Source: Myxococcus dinghuensis
Lineage (GTDB): Bacteria; Myxococcota; Myxococcia; Myxococcales; Myxococcaceae
DNA: 64,000 nucleotides
Reading direction: 5' to 3'
Assembly: GCF_024198235.1 (NCBI RefSeq)
Contig: NZ_JAKCFB010000002.1
Span: 62,001-126,000 of the forward strand
Under the pieces are notes generated by a model that was not told the origin of the DNA, searched no databases, and worked only from the letters and a program-made list of their open reading frames with translations. The translations under genes and the position numbers were made by a program. The stretch's first letter is position 1; each line of letters opens with the position of its first letter. This document shows positions 34,718 to 43,521 of the stretch, piece by piece.

Positions 34718-37075
34718 ATGGTACGTCCCCCAGTCCTGATGTTGTTCGGGTTGCTCACCCTCGCCTCCGCCCAGGCGGTCGCCGCGCCTCCCGAGGCAGG
34801 CGCCGCGAAGTCCGTCGCCGAGGCCTCGAAGCGCGTGGAGAGCGCTCGCGCCACCCTCACGACGGCCGTCCAGCGCATCGAGAAGGAGCCGCCCAGCAAC
34901 ACCGACCTCGACGCCGCCCTCGCCGCGGTGGAGGCGCTGAAGAGCGCGCTCGATTCGGGCGTGAGCTTCGAGACGGAGGACCTCGACTACGCCAAGACCG
35001 TGCTCGCCGCGCGCAAGCAACTGCGCACGCAGCGCGAGTACGTCGAGGAGCGCCGGGCCAAGGTCCACATCCACGACTTCCGCCGGCGCATCGACGGCGC
35101 GCTCGCGGGCCTGAACGAGCGCATGGCGAAGGTCGCGGACAAGGACCTCGACCCCAAGGCCATGGACGAGAGCCGGGCGGCGGTCGACGCGGTCAAGAAG
35201 CTGGCGGAGGAGGGCCGGCCCTTCGCGAGCCAGGATCCGAAGTTCGCCGCGTACCTCACCGAGGTCGACGCCACGCTCACCCGCCACGGGAAGACGCTCG
35301 ACGACCGGTGGCTGCAGCAGTCGGCCCAGAAGCAGCGGGGGCTGCTGGACGAGCGCCGCAAGGCCCTGTCCACCGCGCTCGCCGAGCTGAACCCGGGGTG
35401 GTCCGACGAGAAGTTCGGGGCCGCCGACAAGGCGGTGACGGCGCTGCAGAAGCAGCTCGACGAGGGCAAGCCGCTCGAGGAGCGCGACCGGGCCTACCGC
35501 GCGGAGACGGAGAAGGCGCGCGCCGAAATCACCCAGGCCCGGCGCCGGATGGAGGAGCTGGTGGTCCAGGCGGGTGTCTCGCGGGTCAAGGCGGAGATGG
35601 GCCCCGCCCACGACGAGCTCGTCGTGGCCGCCAAGGCGCTCCGCGCCAGGAAGCCCACGCCGGAGCAGTTCGCGGAGGCCAAGACGGCCGCGTTCGTCGT
35701 CCGGAAGCTGGTCGAGCGGTACGAGCCGCAGGCCGCGCGCAGCCAGCCCATCGGCCAGTACATCGCCGAGGTCAAGAACACGCTCACCGAGGTGGAGGTG
35801 GCCCTTCAAGTCAAGGGCCTCGACACGGCTCGCGCCGACGTCACCCAGGCGCTGCGGAACGTCGAGCGACGGTCCGCCACCGCCGAGCAGTTCGAGGAGG
35901 CGAAGACGGCGCTCGTCGTCCTGGAGAAGACGCTCGAGACGGTCCAAGCCAAGAACCCCGCCGTCAGCCCGTCCGCCGCCGAGGCGCGACAGTTGCTGAA
36001 GGACGGCCGGGCGACGCTGGAGCGCCGCCGCTACGAGGTCGACCTGCAGCAGCAGCGCGCGAAGGTCGACGAGGCGCGCAAGAAGGCCGCGGCCCTGGTC
36101 ACCCAGGTCCAGCAGGAGAAGCCCTCGGAGGCGCTGCTCCAGGAGGCCGACAACGCCATCCAGCAGATCGGCGCGGTGCTCGAGGCCGGCGCCGCCTTCG
36201 TCAAGAAGGACCGGGACTACGCGGTGTACGCCAAGGAGACCAAGGAGCGCATGGCGGAGCTGGGCGACCGCGTCAACCGGCGCAAGGTCGTGCTCGCCGC
36301 GGCGGACGCCCGCGTGCAGATCGCCGAGCGGCTCGCCACGACGAAGCAGACGCTCGAGTCCGCGAAGCTCGTCACGGCGACCGACGGCGACGTCGAGACC
36401 GCCTCGAAGAGCGTGGACGAGGTCATGAAGCTGTTCGAGACCCGCGCGGAGCTGGAGCGGCAGGACGCGGGCTATGCGGCGTACGCGGAGCGGGCGCGCG
36501 CGGAGTGGCTGAAGCAGGTGGAGGCGCTCGAGTTCGCGAAGCAGGCGCGCGCCCTGCGCCGGATGACGGGAGAGGCCCTGACCGCGGCCGGCGCGGCGGC
36601 GGAGGCGGCGGCCGCCGCCGGGGACCTGCGCAAGCGCAAGGACCTGTACGCGAGCGCGCTGGAGAAGCTCAAGGCCTGCCAGGACGACGGCGCCCGCATG
36701 GTGAAGGAGAACGCCAGCCTCGCCGCCATCGACGTGCTCGTGGCGGGTGCCCCCGCCCGGCCCCAGGAGGTGATGGCCCAGTGCGCCCAGAAGGCGGAGA
36801 CGCTGCAGGAGCCGCAGAAGCGGGCCGACGTCCAGCTTCGCTTCCAGGACGGCCCGAAGAAGGCCTACGACGCGGCGAAGCCGCTCATCTCCAAGGGGCG
36901 CAAGGAGGACGCGCTCACCAAGCTCAACGAGTGCATCGCCGAGGGCCGCATCCTCGAGAACCGCTACCCCGACTTCAAGGACCAGAAGTTCGACGTCGAG
37001 GGGACCCGCATGAGCGTGCTCGACCTCATCCAGCTCTGCGTGAAGGAGCGCAAGCCGCTGCAGTCGTCCCCCTGA
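34718..37075 (+). CDS. Exported helical-repeat protein
   Basis: A 785-residue protein with a signal peptide (VLMLFGLLTLASAQAVAA). The rest is almost entirely alpha-helical and highly charged. It contains about seven related modules of ~90-100 residues, each with a helix pair joined by a motif like V-x-A-L-K-x-x-L-D-x-G-x-x-F-E-x-x-D-x-x-Y-A: VEALKSALDSGVSFETEDLDYA, shortened here to its core ALDSGVSFETEDLDYA, then LAEEGRPFASQDPKFA, LDEGKPLEERDRAYR and LEAGAAFVKKDRDYA. No enzymatic motif. It is probably a periplasmic scaffold or spacer. Only four or so Cys, all in the last ~150 residues. Confidence 0.75.
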   Translation: MVRPPVLMLFGLLTLASAQAVAAPPEAGAAKSVAEASKRVESARATLTTAVQRIEKEPPSNTDLDAALAAVEALKSALDSGVSFETEDLDYAKTVLAARKQLRTQREYVEERRAKVHIHDFRRRIDGALAGLNERMAKVADKDLDPKAMDESRAAVDAVKKLAEEGRPFASQDPKFAAYLTEVDATLTRHGKTLDDRWLQQSAQKQRGLLDERRKALSTALAELNPGWSDEKFGAADKAVTALQKQLDEGKPLEERDRAYRAETEKARAEITQARRRMEELVVQAGVSRVKAEMGPAHDELVVAAKALRARKPTPEQFAEAKTAAFVVRKLVERYEPQAARSQPIGQYIAEVKNTLTEVEVALQVKGLDTARADVTQALRNVERRSATAEQFEEAKTALVVLEKTLETVQAKNPAVSPSAAEARQLLKDGRATLERRRYEVDLQQQRAKVDEARKKAAALVTQVQQEKPSEALLQEADNAIQQIGAVLEAGAAFVKKDRDYAVYAKETKERMAELGDRVNRRKVVLAAADARVQIAERLATTKQTLESAKLVTATDGDVETASKSVDEVMKLFETRAELERQDAGYAAYAERARAEWLKQVEALEFAKQARALRRMTGEALTAAGAAAEAAAAAGDLRKRKDLYASALEKLKACQDDGARMVKENASLAAIDVLVAGAPARPQEVMAQCAQKAETLQEPQKRADVQLRFQDGPKKAYDAAKPLISKGRKEDALTKLNECIAEGRILENRYPDFKDQKFDVEGTRMSVLDLIQLCVKERKPLQSSP

Positions 37076-37147
37076 GGTCCCTCGACTCCGCGCGGACCTG
37101 CTCCACCCTCATGGAACTCTGACCGCCCAGGCGGACTTCGCGAGGCC

Positions 37148-37183
37148 CGTCCCCCGCCGTGACCTTTCCGTCACCTGGGGACG
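37148..37183 (+). terminator. Nested hairpin after the helical-repeat gene
   Basis: Outer stem CGTCCCC (37148-37154) with GGGGACG (37177-37183); inner stem GTGAC (37159-37163) with GTCAC (37170-37174). Located 73 bases after the stop codon. Confidence 0.5.
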
Positions 37184-37317
37184 GCGCCCTCGTGGCGGGA
37201 AACGGCAGCGCCACCGCCGTTCCTGAGAACATGCTTTCGATGTAATACGAGACTTCACCGTCAGCGCTCACGCTCCCCCAGTGTCCGCGTGAGCCTGTCC
37301 AACCGGGAGAAGTCACG

Positions 37318-40287
37318 ATGACGTCACAGCCCAGAACAGGTGTACGAGCGGGGTGTCCCCAACCGCGCTTCGTCGTGTGCGCGATGCTCTCCGTCGTCGT
37401 GGGCTGCTCGGGGGGGGCGCCCCCGCAGCCCCCGGAGCTGGAGGCGGAGCGCGCGGGCGCGGTCATCCAGGACGCCAACTTCGCGGACTCCGTCTTCGTC
37501 AGCGGCCTCCAGGGCCCGACGACCATGACCTTCGCGCCCGACGGGCGTTTGTTCATCTCCGAGAAGAACGGCGCGCTGCGCGTCGTCGCGAACGGCCAGC
37601 TCCTGTCGACGCCGTTCGTGACGCTCACCGTGGACAACGGCAACGAGCGCGGGCTGATGGGCGTCGCGTTCGACCCCAACTTCGCCAGCAACCAATACCT
37701 GTATGTCTATTACACGTCGACCGACGGCAGCATCCACAACCGGCTCAGCCGCTTCACCGCCAACGGCAACGTGGCCGTCGCCGGAAGTGAGCTGGTGCTC
37801 GCCGACTTCCCGACGCTCGACGCCGCCAACCACAACGGTGGGGCGGTGCGCTTCGGGCTCGACGGCAAGCTCTATGTCTCGGTGGGGGAGAACGCGGTCT
37901 CCTCCAACTCGCAGAGCCTGAGCACGCCGCTCGGCAAGATGCTGCGCTTCAACCCGGACGGCAGCATCCCCACGGACAATCCGTTCTACGCGACCGCCAC
38001 CGGGCTCGCCAAGGCGACCTGGGCGATGGGGCTGCGCAACCCCTTCACCTTCGACATCCAGCCCGGCACGGGGACGATGTTCATCAACGACGTGGGTGAA
38101 GGCGGCTGGGAGGAGATCAACCGCGGACAGGCGGGGGCCAACTACGGCTGGCCGATGACGGAGGGCTATTTCACGAACCGCCCGGGGCTGACGCAGCCGT
38201 TCTTCGCCTATCCCCATGGCTCCGGCACGGCCGCGGGCAACTGCATCGCCGGCGGCACGTTCTACAACCCGCCGATTCCGGCGTTTCCCGGCGCCTACGT
38301 CGGGCAGTACTTCTTCGCGGACTACACCAACGATTGGATCGCCCGCATCGACCCGGACTCCGGCGCGCGCTCGCTGTTCGCGACGGCCGTCGCGGGGCCC
38401 GTGGACCTCGACGTGGGGCCGGACGGGGCCCTCTACTATCTGGCGCGTGGCACGGGCCAGGTGGGTCGCATCGCCTACACGGCCTCGCTGCCTCCGAGCA
38501 TCTCCCAGCAGCCCGCGAACACCCTGGTCTCCGTGGGGACTCCGGCGACCTTCACGGTGTCTGCGAGCGGCGAGCCCCCGCTCACGTACCGGTGGCAACG
38601 CAACGGCGTGGACATCGCCGGCGCGACCGCGTCCACCTATGTGCTGAACGCCGCGCAGCTCGCAGACAGCGGCGTGCGCTTCCGCGTGGTCGTGAGCAAC
38701 GGGATTGGCTCGGTCACCAGCGCGGAGGCGGTGCTGACGGTGACGTCCAACAAGCCCCCGGTGGCCACGATTTCGACGCCGGCCGTGGGCGCGACCTACA
38801 CCGCGGCCACCGAGCTGCTGTTCTCCGGCTCGGCCAGCGACCAGGAGGATGGCGCGCTCCCCCCGAGCGCGATGACCTGGAGCATCGTCTTCCACCACGA
38901 CACGCACACGCACCCGGCGATGCCCGACACGTCCGGCATCGCCAGCGGGAGCTGGCCCATCCCGAACATCGGCGAGAGCTCGGCCAACGTCTGGTATCGC
39001 GTCTACCTCACGGTGCGCGACTCGGTCGGCCTCACCCACACGACGTCCCGCGACGTCTTCCCGGTCACCGTCCCCCTCACGGTGACCAGCGTGCCGGGTG
39101 GACTGCAGGTGCTGATGGACGGGCGACCGTTCCCGGCGCCGCACGAGACGCTGGGCGTCGTGGGCGTCCTCCGTTCGGTGGGCGTCGAATCGCCGCAGTA
39201 CGCGAACGGGAAGTTCTGGACGTTCTCGTCGTGGTCGGACGGCGGCGCGCAATCGCACGCCTTCACCACGCCCGCCAGCGCGGCCACCTTCACGGCCCAG
39301 TTCGTCGAGACCTCGGGAGGGAGCTGCTACCGCATCCAGGCAGAGCGCAGTGACAAGTGGCTCACCGTCGACGTCGCGGGCAAGGTCGTCGCCGGCAGCA
39401 CGACGCAAGCCGGAGGGCAGGTCTTCCAGCTCGTCCCGACCGGCACCCGGTTCAAGCTCAAGGGTTCGGGTGACGCGTTCCTGGCGGTCGCGGCGAACCA
39501 GCTCTCCATGAGCGCCAACTTCTCGAGCGCGGAGACCTTCACGCAGATTCCCTGCGGCTACGGTGGCCGCAACCGGTTCGGCTTCCAGGCCGCGTCCGGG
39601 AGCGCGCCGCATTGGAAGGAGACCGCGCTGGGCGAGCCCATCCAGAGCGGCGACGGCGGCAACGGCGGCGCGTGCAACCCGGCCGATGGCGGCGCCTGGG
39701 AGGGGTTCTACCTCGAGCCGGCGACCTGCCCGGACGGCTCTTCCGGCCCGGTCTGCGGCAACGGCACCGTCGAGGCCGGCGAGCAGTGCGACGACGGCAA
39801 CACCCAAGCCGGTGATGGCTGCGACGCGACGTGCCGCGTCGAGAGCGGGGTCAGCGTGGGGTGTTTCGTCATCCAGAGCGAGCGCAGCGACAAGTGGCTC
39901 ACCGTCGACGGCGCGGGCAAGGTGGCCGCCCTCGGCACGGCGCAGGCGGGGAGCGAGGTCTTCGAGCTCTTCACCAGCGGCACGAGCTACAAGCTCAAGG
40001 GCGCGGGCGGTGCCTATCTGGCGGTGGTCACCGACCAGCTCACCCTGAACGCCACGCTCGCCACGGCGGAGCCGTTCACACGCCATGACTGCGGTGTCTT
40101 CGGGGGCCGCAACCGCTATGGCTTCGCGTCGTCGACGGGGACCGCGCGCAACTGGAAGGAGACCACCACGGGCGCGCCCATCCAGAGCGGGAACGGAGGC
40201 AACGGCGGCGTCTGCAATCCCACCGACGGTGGCTCCTGGGAGGCCTTCTACCTCGACCCCGTGAGCTGTCCGGTGACGGCGCGCTGA
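37318..40287 (+). CDS. PQQ-dependent sugar dehydrogenase-like lipoprotein with Ig, DUF4215 and two fascin-like domains
   Basis: A 989-residue secreted lipoprotein (lipobox SVVVGC, Cys30). Residues about 55-390 form a GSDH six-bladed propeller (GPTTMTFAPDGRLFISEK, HNGGAVRFGLDGKLYVSVGE, WAMGLRNPFTFDIQPG, NYGWPMTEGYF). An Ig-like domain (about 392-475), two further beta-sandwich segments (about 480-668), a fascin-like beta-trefoil unit (about 669-806), a Cys-rich DUF4215 repeat (CGNGTVEAGEQCDDGN, about 814-845) and a second fascin-like unit (about 848-985) follow. The propeller suggests pyranose or aldose oxidation with PQQ; the tail suggests binding to a polymer or surface. The ATG follows GGGAGAAG. 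Confidence 0.9.
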   Translation: MTSQPRTGVRAGCPQPRFVVCAMLSVVVGCSGGAPPQPPELEAERAGAVIQDANFADSVFVSGLQGPTTMTFAPDGRLFISEKNGALRVVANGQLLSTPFVTLTVDNGNERGLMGVAFDPNFASNQYLYVYYTSTDGSIHNRLSRFTANGNVAVAGSELVLADFPTLDAANHNGGAVRFGLDGKLYVSVGENAVSSNSQSLSTPLGKMLRFNPDGSIPTDNPFYATATGLAKATWAMGLRNPFTFDIQPGTGTMFINDVGEGGWEEINRGQAGANYGWPMTEGYFTNRPGLTQPFFAYPHGSGTAAGNCIAGGTFYNPPIPAFPGAYVGQYFFADYTNDWIARIDPDSGARSLFATAVAGPVDLDVGPDGALYYLARGTGQVGRIAYTASLPPSISQQPANTLVSVGTPATFTVSASGEPPLTYRWQRNGVDIAGATASTYVLNAAQLADSGVRFRVVVSNGIGSVTSAEAVLTVTSNKPPVATISTPAVGATYTAATELLFSGSASDQEDGALPPSAMTWSIVFHHDTHTHPAMPDTSGIASGSWPIPNIGESSANVWYRVYLTVRDSVGLTHTTSRDVFPVTVPLTVTSVPGGLQVLMDGRPFPAPHETLGVVGVLRSVGVESPQYANGKFWTFSSWSDGGAQSHAFTTPASAATFTAQFVETSGGSCYRIQAERSDKWLTVDVAGKVVAGSTTQAGGQVFQLVPTGTRFKLKGSGDAFLAVAANQLSMSANFSSAETFTQIPCGYGGRNRFGFQAASGSAPHWKETALGEPIQSGDGGNGGACNPADGGAWEGFYLEPATCPDGSSGPVCGNGTVEAGEQCDDGNTQAGDGCDATCRVESGVSVGCFVIQSERSDKWLTVDGAGKVAALGTAQAGSEVFELFTSGTSYKLKGAGGAYLAVVTDQLTLNATLATAEPFTRHDCGVFGGRNRYGFASSTGTARNWKETTTGAPIQSGNGGNGGVCNPTDGGSWEAFYLDPVSCPVTAR

Positions 40288-40322
40288 AGAGACCGGAGCC
40301 TGTCTCCTCCGACCGGTGGAGA

Positions 40323-40347
40323 GCGCCTCGCGGGACCCGCGAGGCGC
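40323..40347 (+). terminator. Terminator after the GSDH gene
   Basis: GCGCCTCGCGG (40323-40333) pairs perfectly with CCGCGAGGCGC (40337-40347) around a three-base loop, 36 bases after the stop. Confidence 0.75.
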
Positions 40348-40401
40348 CTCCCTATCCCCGGTGTCCTTGACAGCGTGAGACACGCAAGCTCCAGTGACCT
40401 C

Positions 40402-41043
40402 ATGCACTTGTCACCGCTGACCCCCGCGCCCGAGAGGCTGCCCGCCGGGGCGCCACCACCGTGGCCTGCCCCCGCGCTGCTGAAGCCGCCGCCCGCCCCC
40501 AAATCCCACAGACTGGGGCTCATCCTGACGGGGTTGGTGATCGCGGCGGGCCCGCTCATCGCGGGCGTCGCCATCTGGATCGGCACGAGGGGGGGCGAGT
40601 CCATCGGTGGCGCCGTGATGACGTTGCTCTCGGCGGGTTTCCTGGTGGGCATGGTGGTCTACGCACAGCGGCAGCAGAGCACGCTGCCGGCCCGACAGGG
40701 CGAACACGAGGAACTCCTCGAGCAGCTGACGACCTGTTGGGCACGGGTGCTGGACTGCGCCATCGTCGGCTCCGAAAGCGCTTCGGAGGGGGGAATCACC
40801 CACTACGTGCTCGACCTCGAGCTCCAGCCCTGGTGCGACGAGTTCGCGCTCACCGCGGGGCACGCGCCGGACACGTCTCAGCACTGGCGCGTGAAGTGGC
40901 GGATCCCCGCCGCGGTGGCCGCGAGCGTCGTACCGGGGACCTGGTTCGCCGTCGCCTATGACACGCGAGCCCCGGAGCGCGGTGAGACGCAGTTCATGCA
41001 GTTCCTGGTGAGCATGCCGGGCGCGGCGCTTCCCCTGGAGTGA
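40402..41043 (+). CDS. Hypothetical membrane protein
   Basis: A 213-residue protein: a Pro-rich cytoplasmic start, two adjacent transmembrane helices (LGLILTGLVIAAGPLIAGVAI and GAVMTLLSAGFLVGMVVYA), then a ~130-residue soluble domain (YVLDLELQPWCDEF, WRVKWRIPAAVAASVVPG) of mostly beta character. The soluble domain resembles small DUF3592-like or OB-type domains attached to two helices, but I cannot assign a family. ATG 40402 is preferred over the in-frame GTG at 40375 because the added residues look like non-coding DNA. Confidence 0.6.
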   Translation: MHLSPLTPAPERLPAGAPPPWPAPALLKPPPAPKSHRLGLILTGLVIAAGPLIAGVAIWIGTRGGESIGGAVMTLLSAGFLVGMVVYAQRQQSTLPARQGEHEELLEQLTTCWARVLDCAIVGSESASEGGITHYVLDLELQPWCDEFALTAGHAPDTSQHWRVKWRIPAAVAASVVPGTWFAVAYDTRAPERGETQFMQFLVSMPGAALPLE

Positions 41044-41083
41044 GCGCGGCGACCTCGGGACTCGGCGGCTCCCGCCCCCCGGC

Positions 41084-41548
<465 letters not shown>

Positions 41549-41588
41549 GTCCCCACTCTACCGCCAGCCCTCCACGGAGCGCCCCGCC

Positions 41589-42224
41589 TCAGTTCTCGAG
41601 GAAGACCGTGTTGGGGCCGGTGGGGGTCCCCGGAAGCTGCGGGAAGGAGAGGTCGTTGAGCTGCTGATAGGTGCCGAACGCCAGGTAGGGGGCGTTGCTG
41701 TAGCAGGCCATCCGCGTGGTGTCACAGGTGGCCAGGTTCCCCGCGTCCACGCCGGACCACAGGCTCCGGACCGCCGCGGTCCACGTGTAGATACGCGGCA
41801 GCGGGCTGCCCGGCACGATGTACCGGATGATGGACCCCAGGTTGATGAAGGCATACGTATCGACCGGGTTCTTGTAGAGGCACAACTGCCGCCCCAGGCG
41901 ATTCGGCTGGTCGAAGAGCCACAGGCTCGAGCCGGCACAGCCGTCGTCGATCACCAGGCTCTCCATCATCTGCTGGGGCATGCCGCTCCGCAGGCGCCGG
42001 GCATACTCCTCCCGCGCGTCGAACTGCGCCTGACGCTCCTCCGGCGTGATGTAGCGCGTCTCCTGGGTGACGGTGCCATCCGGGAGCTGGCGGAGGATGG
42101 TCTGCGAGATGAGCCCCTCCTGCTCCTCGGGTGCCCCTTCCTGCCCCTGCTCCTCGGGCGGCCCTCCGCACCCCATCCACAGACCGACCACACCCGCCAG
42201 CATCCACGGCAACGAGCGCTTCAT
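41589..42224 (-). CDS. Lipoprotein with acidic linker
   Basis: A 211-residue predicted lipoprotein: signal MKRSLPWMLAGVVGLWMGC with lipobox, then a short Glu/Gln/Pro linker (PPEEQGQEGAPEEQEG). The globular part contains DDGCAGSSLWLFDQPNRLG and CLYKNPVDTYAFINLGSI, which read like a beta/gamma-crystallin-type or peptidase-inhibitor (I36) Greek-key strand pattern. A C-terminal strand region with two Cys follows. A structural or inhibitor role is possible; nothing is catalytic. It is monocistronic, with the upstream gap of about 205 bases. Confidence 0.65.
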   Translation of the reverse strand: MKRSLPWMLAGVVGLWMGCGGPPEEQGQEGAPEEQEGLISQTILRQLPDGTVTQETRYITPEERQAQFDAREEYARRLRSGMPQQMMESLVIDDGCAGSSLWLFDQPNRLGRQLCLYKNPVDTYAFINLGSIIRYIVPGSPLPRIYTWTAAVRSLWSGVDAGNLATCDTTRMACYSNAPYLAFGTYQQLNDLSFPQLPGTPTGPNTVFLEN

Positions 42225-42429
42225 GAAAGCCTCTCTCGACGCGAGTCATACGCGAACAACGGATGGATGAACCGCGAGGATTCTGCGCAATCCCGTCCTT
42301 TGATTGCAAACGCCTTGGATTCACATTGGCAACAGCCGCGTCTGGTTCGAATTTTCGGCGGCCATGGGAACGTCCATGCCGCACGGGGGGCCCGGCGCCG
42401 AAACGGCCCGCGCCGTGGAGAGGTGTCCG

Positions 42430-43521
42430 CTAGCGGAGCACTGGCTGGATGACGGCGCCGTCGTCCAGTTCGGCGGGCAGGTCGCTGGCGACGAGCTGTC
42501 CGGGCTTCAGGCCGTCCTTCACCTGGGTCCGGGAGCCGTCGCTCGTCCCCACCACGATGGGGACCAGGCGGATCTTGTCGTTCTCGACGACCGCGGCGCG
42601 CACCTGTCCCGAGCGGACGATGACGGCCGCGTCCGGCACCGACGGGAACGGCGGCGTGGGGACCTCCAGCTCCACCTGGAGGAAGGTGCCCGGCAGGATT
42701 CCCACCTCGCGGTTGTCGAGCCAGATCTCCGTCAGCATCGTGCGGGTGCTGGGCTCCAGTTGCCCCGCGACGCGAGAGACGCGGGCCCCGAGGCGGCGGT
42801 TCGGCTGGTCATCCGTCCACACGGTCGCCTTGTCGCCCACGCGAACCGACGCGGCGGCGTTCTGTCCCAGATACACGGTGATGCGCAGCGTGCTCGTGTC
42901 CGCCAGGTCGACGATGGGCTGCGCCGCCTGCGTGGAGCCCGTCGCGGCGGGGATGAGCGCCCCGGGGTCCGCGTAGCGCGCCGTCACCAGCCCGGAGAAG
43001 GGCGCCTCGATGACCTGGTAGCTGTGGATCTCCCGCGTGCGGCGGAGCGTCTCCAGGGAGGTGCGCAGCTGGGCATCCGCCACCTCCCGGTCCTGGCGCG
43101 ACATCACCCCCACCTTCGACAGCGCGTTGGCCCGCGCGGCCAGTTGACTGCGCAGCTTGTAGTCCGTCTCGGCCGCGCGCACGTCCTGCTCGGTCTCCGG
43201 CGACCAGAGGATGGCGAGCACCTCCCCCTTCTCCACCCGCATCCCCTTGTCGATGTGGATCTCCTGCAGGAAGCCCGGAATCTTCGCGTAGAGGGTGGTG
43301 GACAAGAAGGGCCTCGCCTCGCCGGGGAGCGTCACCCTTTGGGAGGCCTTGCCCTCCTCCACCTTCGTCACCAGGACGGTGGGGCCCCGGTCCACCGCGC
43401 GCCTGCGCGCGTCGGCCCCCGCCTGGTCCACGCTCCGGCGGTGCAGGGCCAGCAGCACCACGGCGAGCACGGACGCCAGGACGAGACAGACGCCCACGAC
43501 ATGCACCTTGCGGCGGCTCAT
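42430..43521 (-). CDS. RND efflux periplasmic adaptor (HlyD/MFP family)
   Basis: A 363-residue membrane-fusion protein anchored by an N-terminal helix (VVGVCLVLASVLAVVLLALH). The barrel-sandwich halves are FLSTTLYAKIPGFLQEIHIDKG and YQVIEAPFSGLVTARYADPG, with the coiled hairpin between them; the beta-barrel contains TLRITVYLGQNAAASV. It links the RND pump to the TolC-type channel. It is the last gene of the three-gene operon, starting four bases inside the pump gene's end (ATGA), so translation is coupled. Confidence 0.93.
   Translation of the reverse strand: MSRRKVHVVGVCLVLASVLAVVLLALHRRSVDQAGADARRRAVDRGPTVLVTKVEEGKASQRVTLPGEARPFLSTTLYAKIPGFLQEIHIDKGMRVEKGEVLAILWSPETEQDVRAAETDYKLRSQLAARANALSKVGVMSRQDREVADAQLRTSLETLRRTREIHSYQVIEAPFSGLVTARYADPGALIPAATGSTQAAQPIVDLADTSTLRITVYLGQNAAASVRVGDKATVWTDDQPNRRLGARVSRVAGQLEPSTRTMLTEIWLDNREVGILPGTFLQVELEVPTPPFPSVPDAAVIVRSGQVRAAVVENDKIRLVPIVVGTSDGSRTQVKDGLKPGQLVASDLPAELDDGAVIQPVLR

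Noticed and set aside
34544-35947. N-terminal extension of the ATP-grasp frame upstream of 34543
   Set aside because: This part is antisense to the helical-repeat gene and Leu/Arg-rich; the fold starts at the ATG at 34543.
40366-40393. TTGACA as a -35 box before the 40402 gene
   Set aside because: No acceptable -10 element follows at 16-18 bases.
37324-40407. 1027-codon open frame on the minus strand
   Set aside because: Antisense to the GSDH/fascin gene, which has clear domains, signal peptide and ribosome-binding site.
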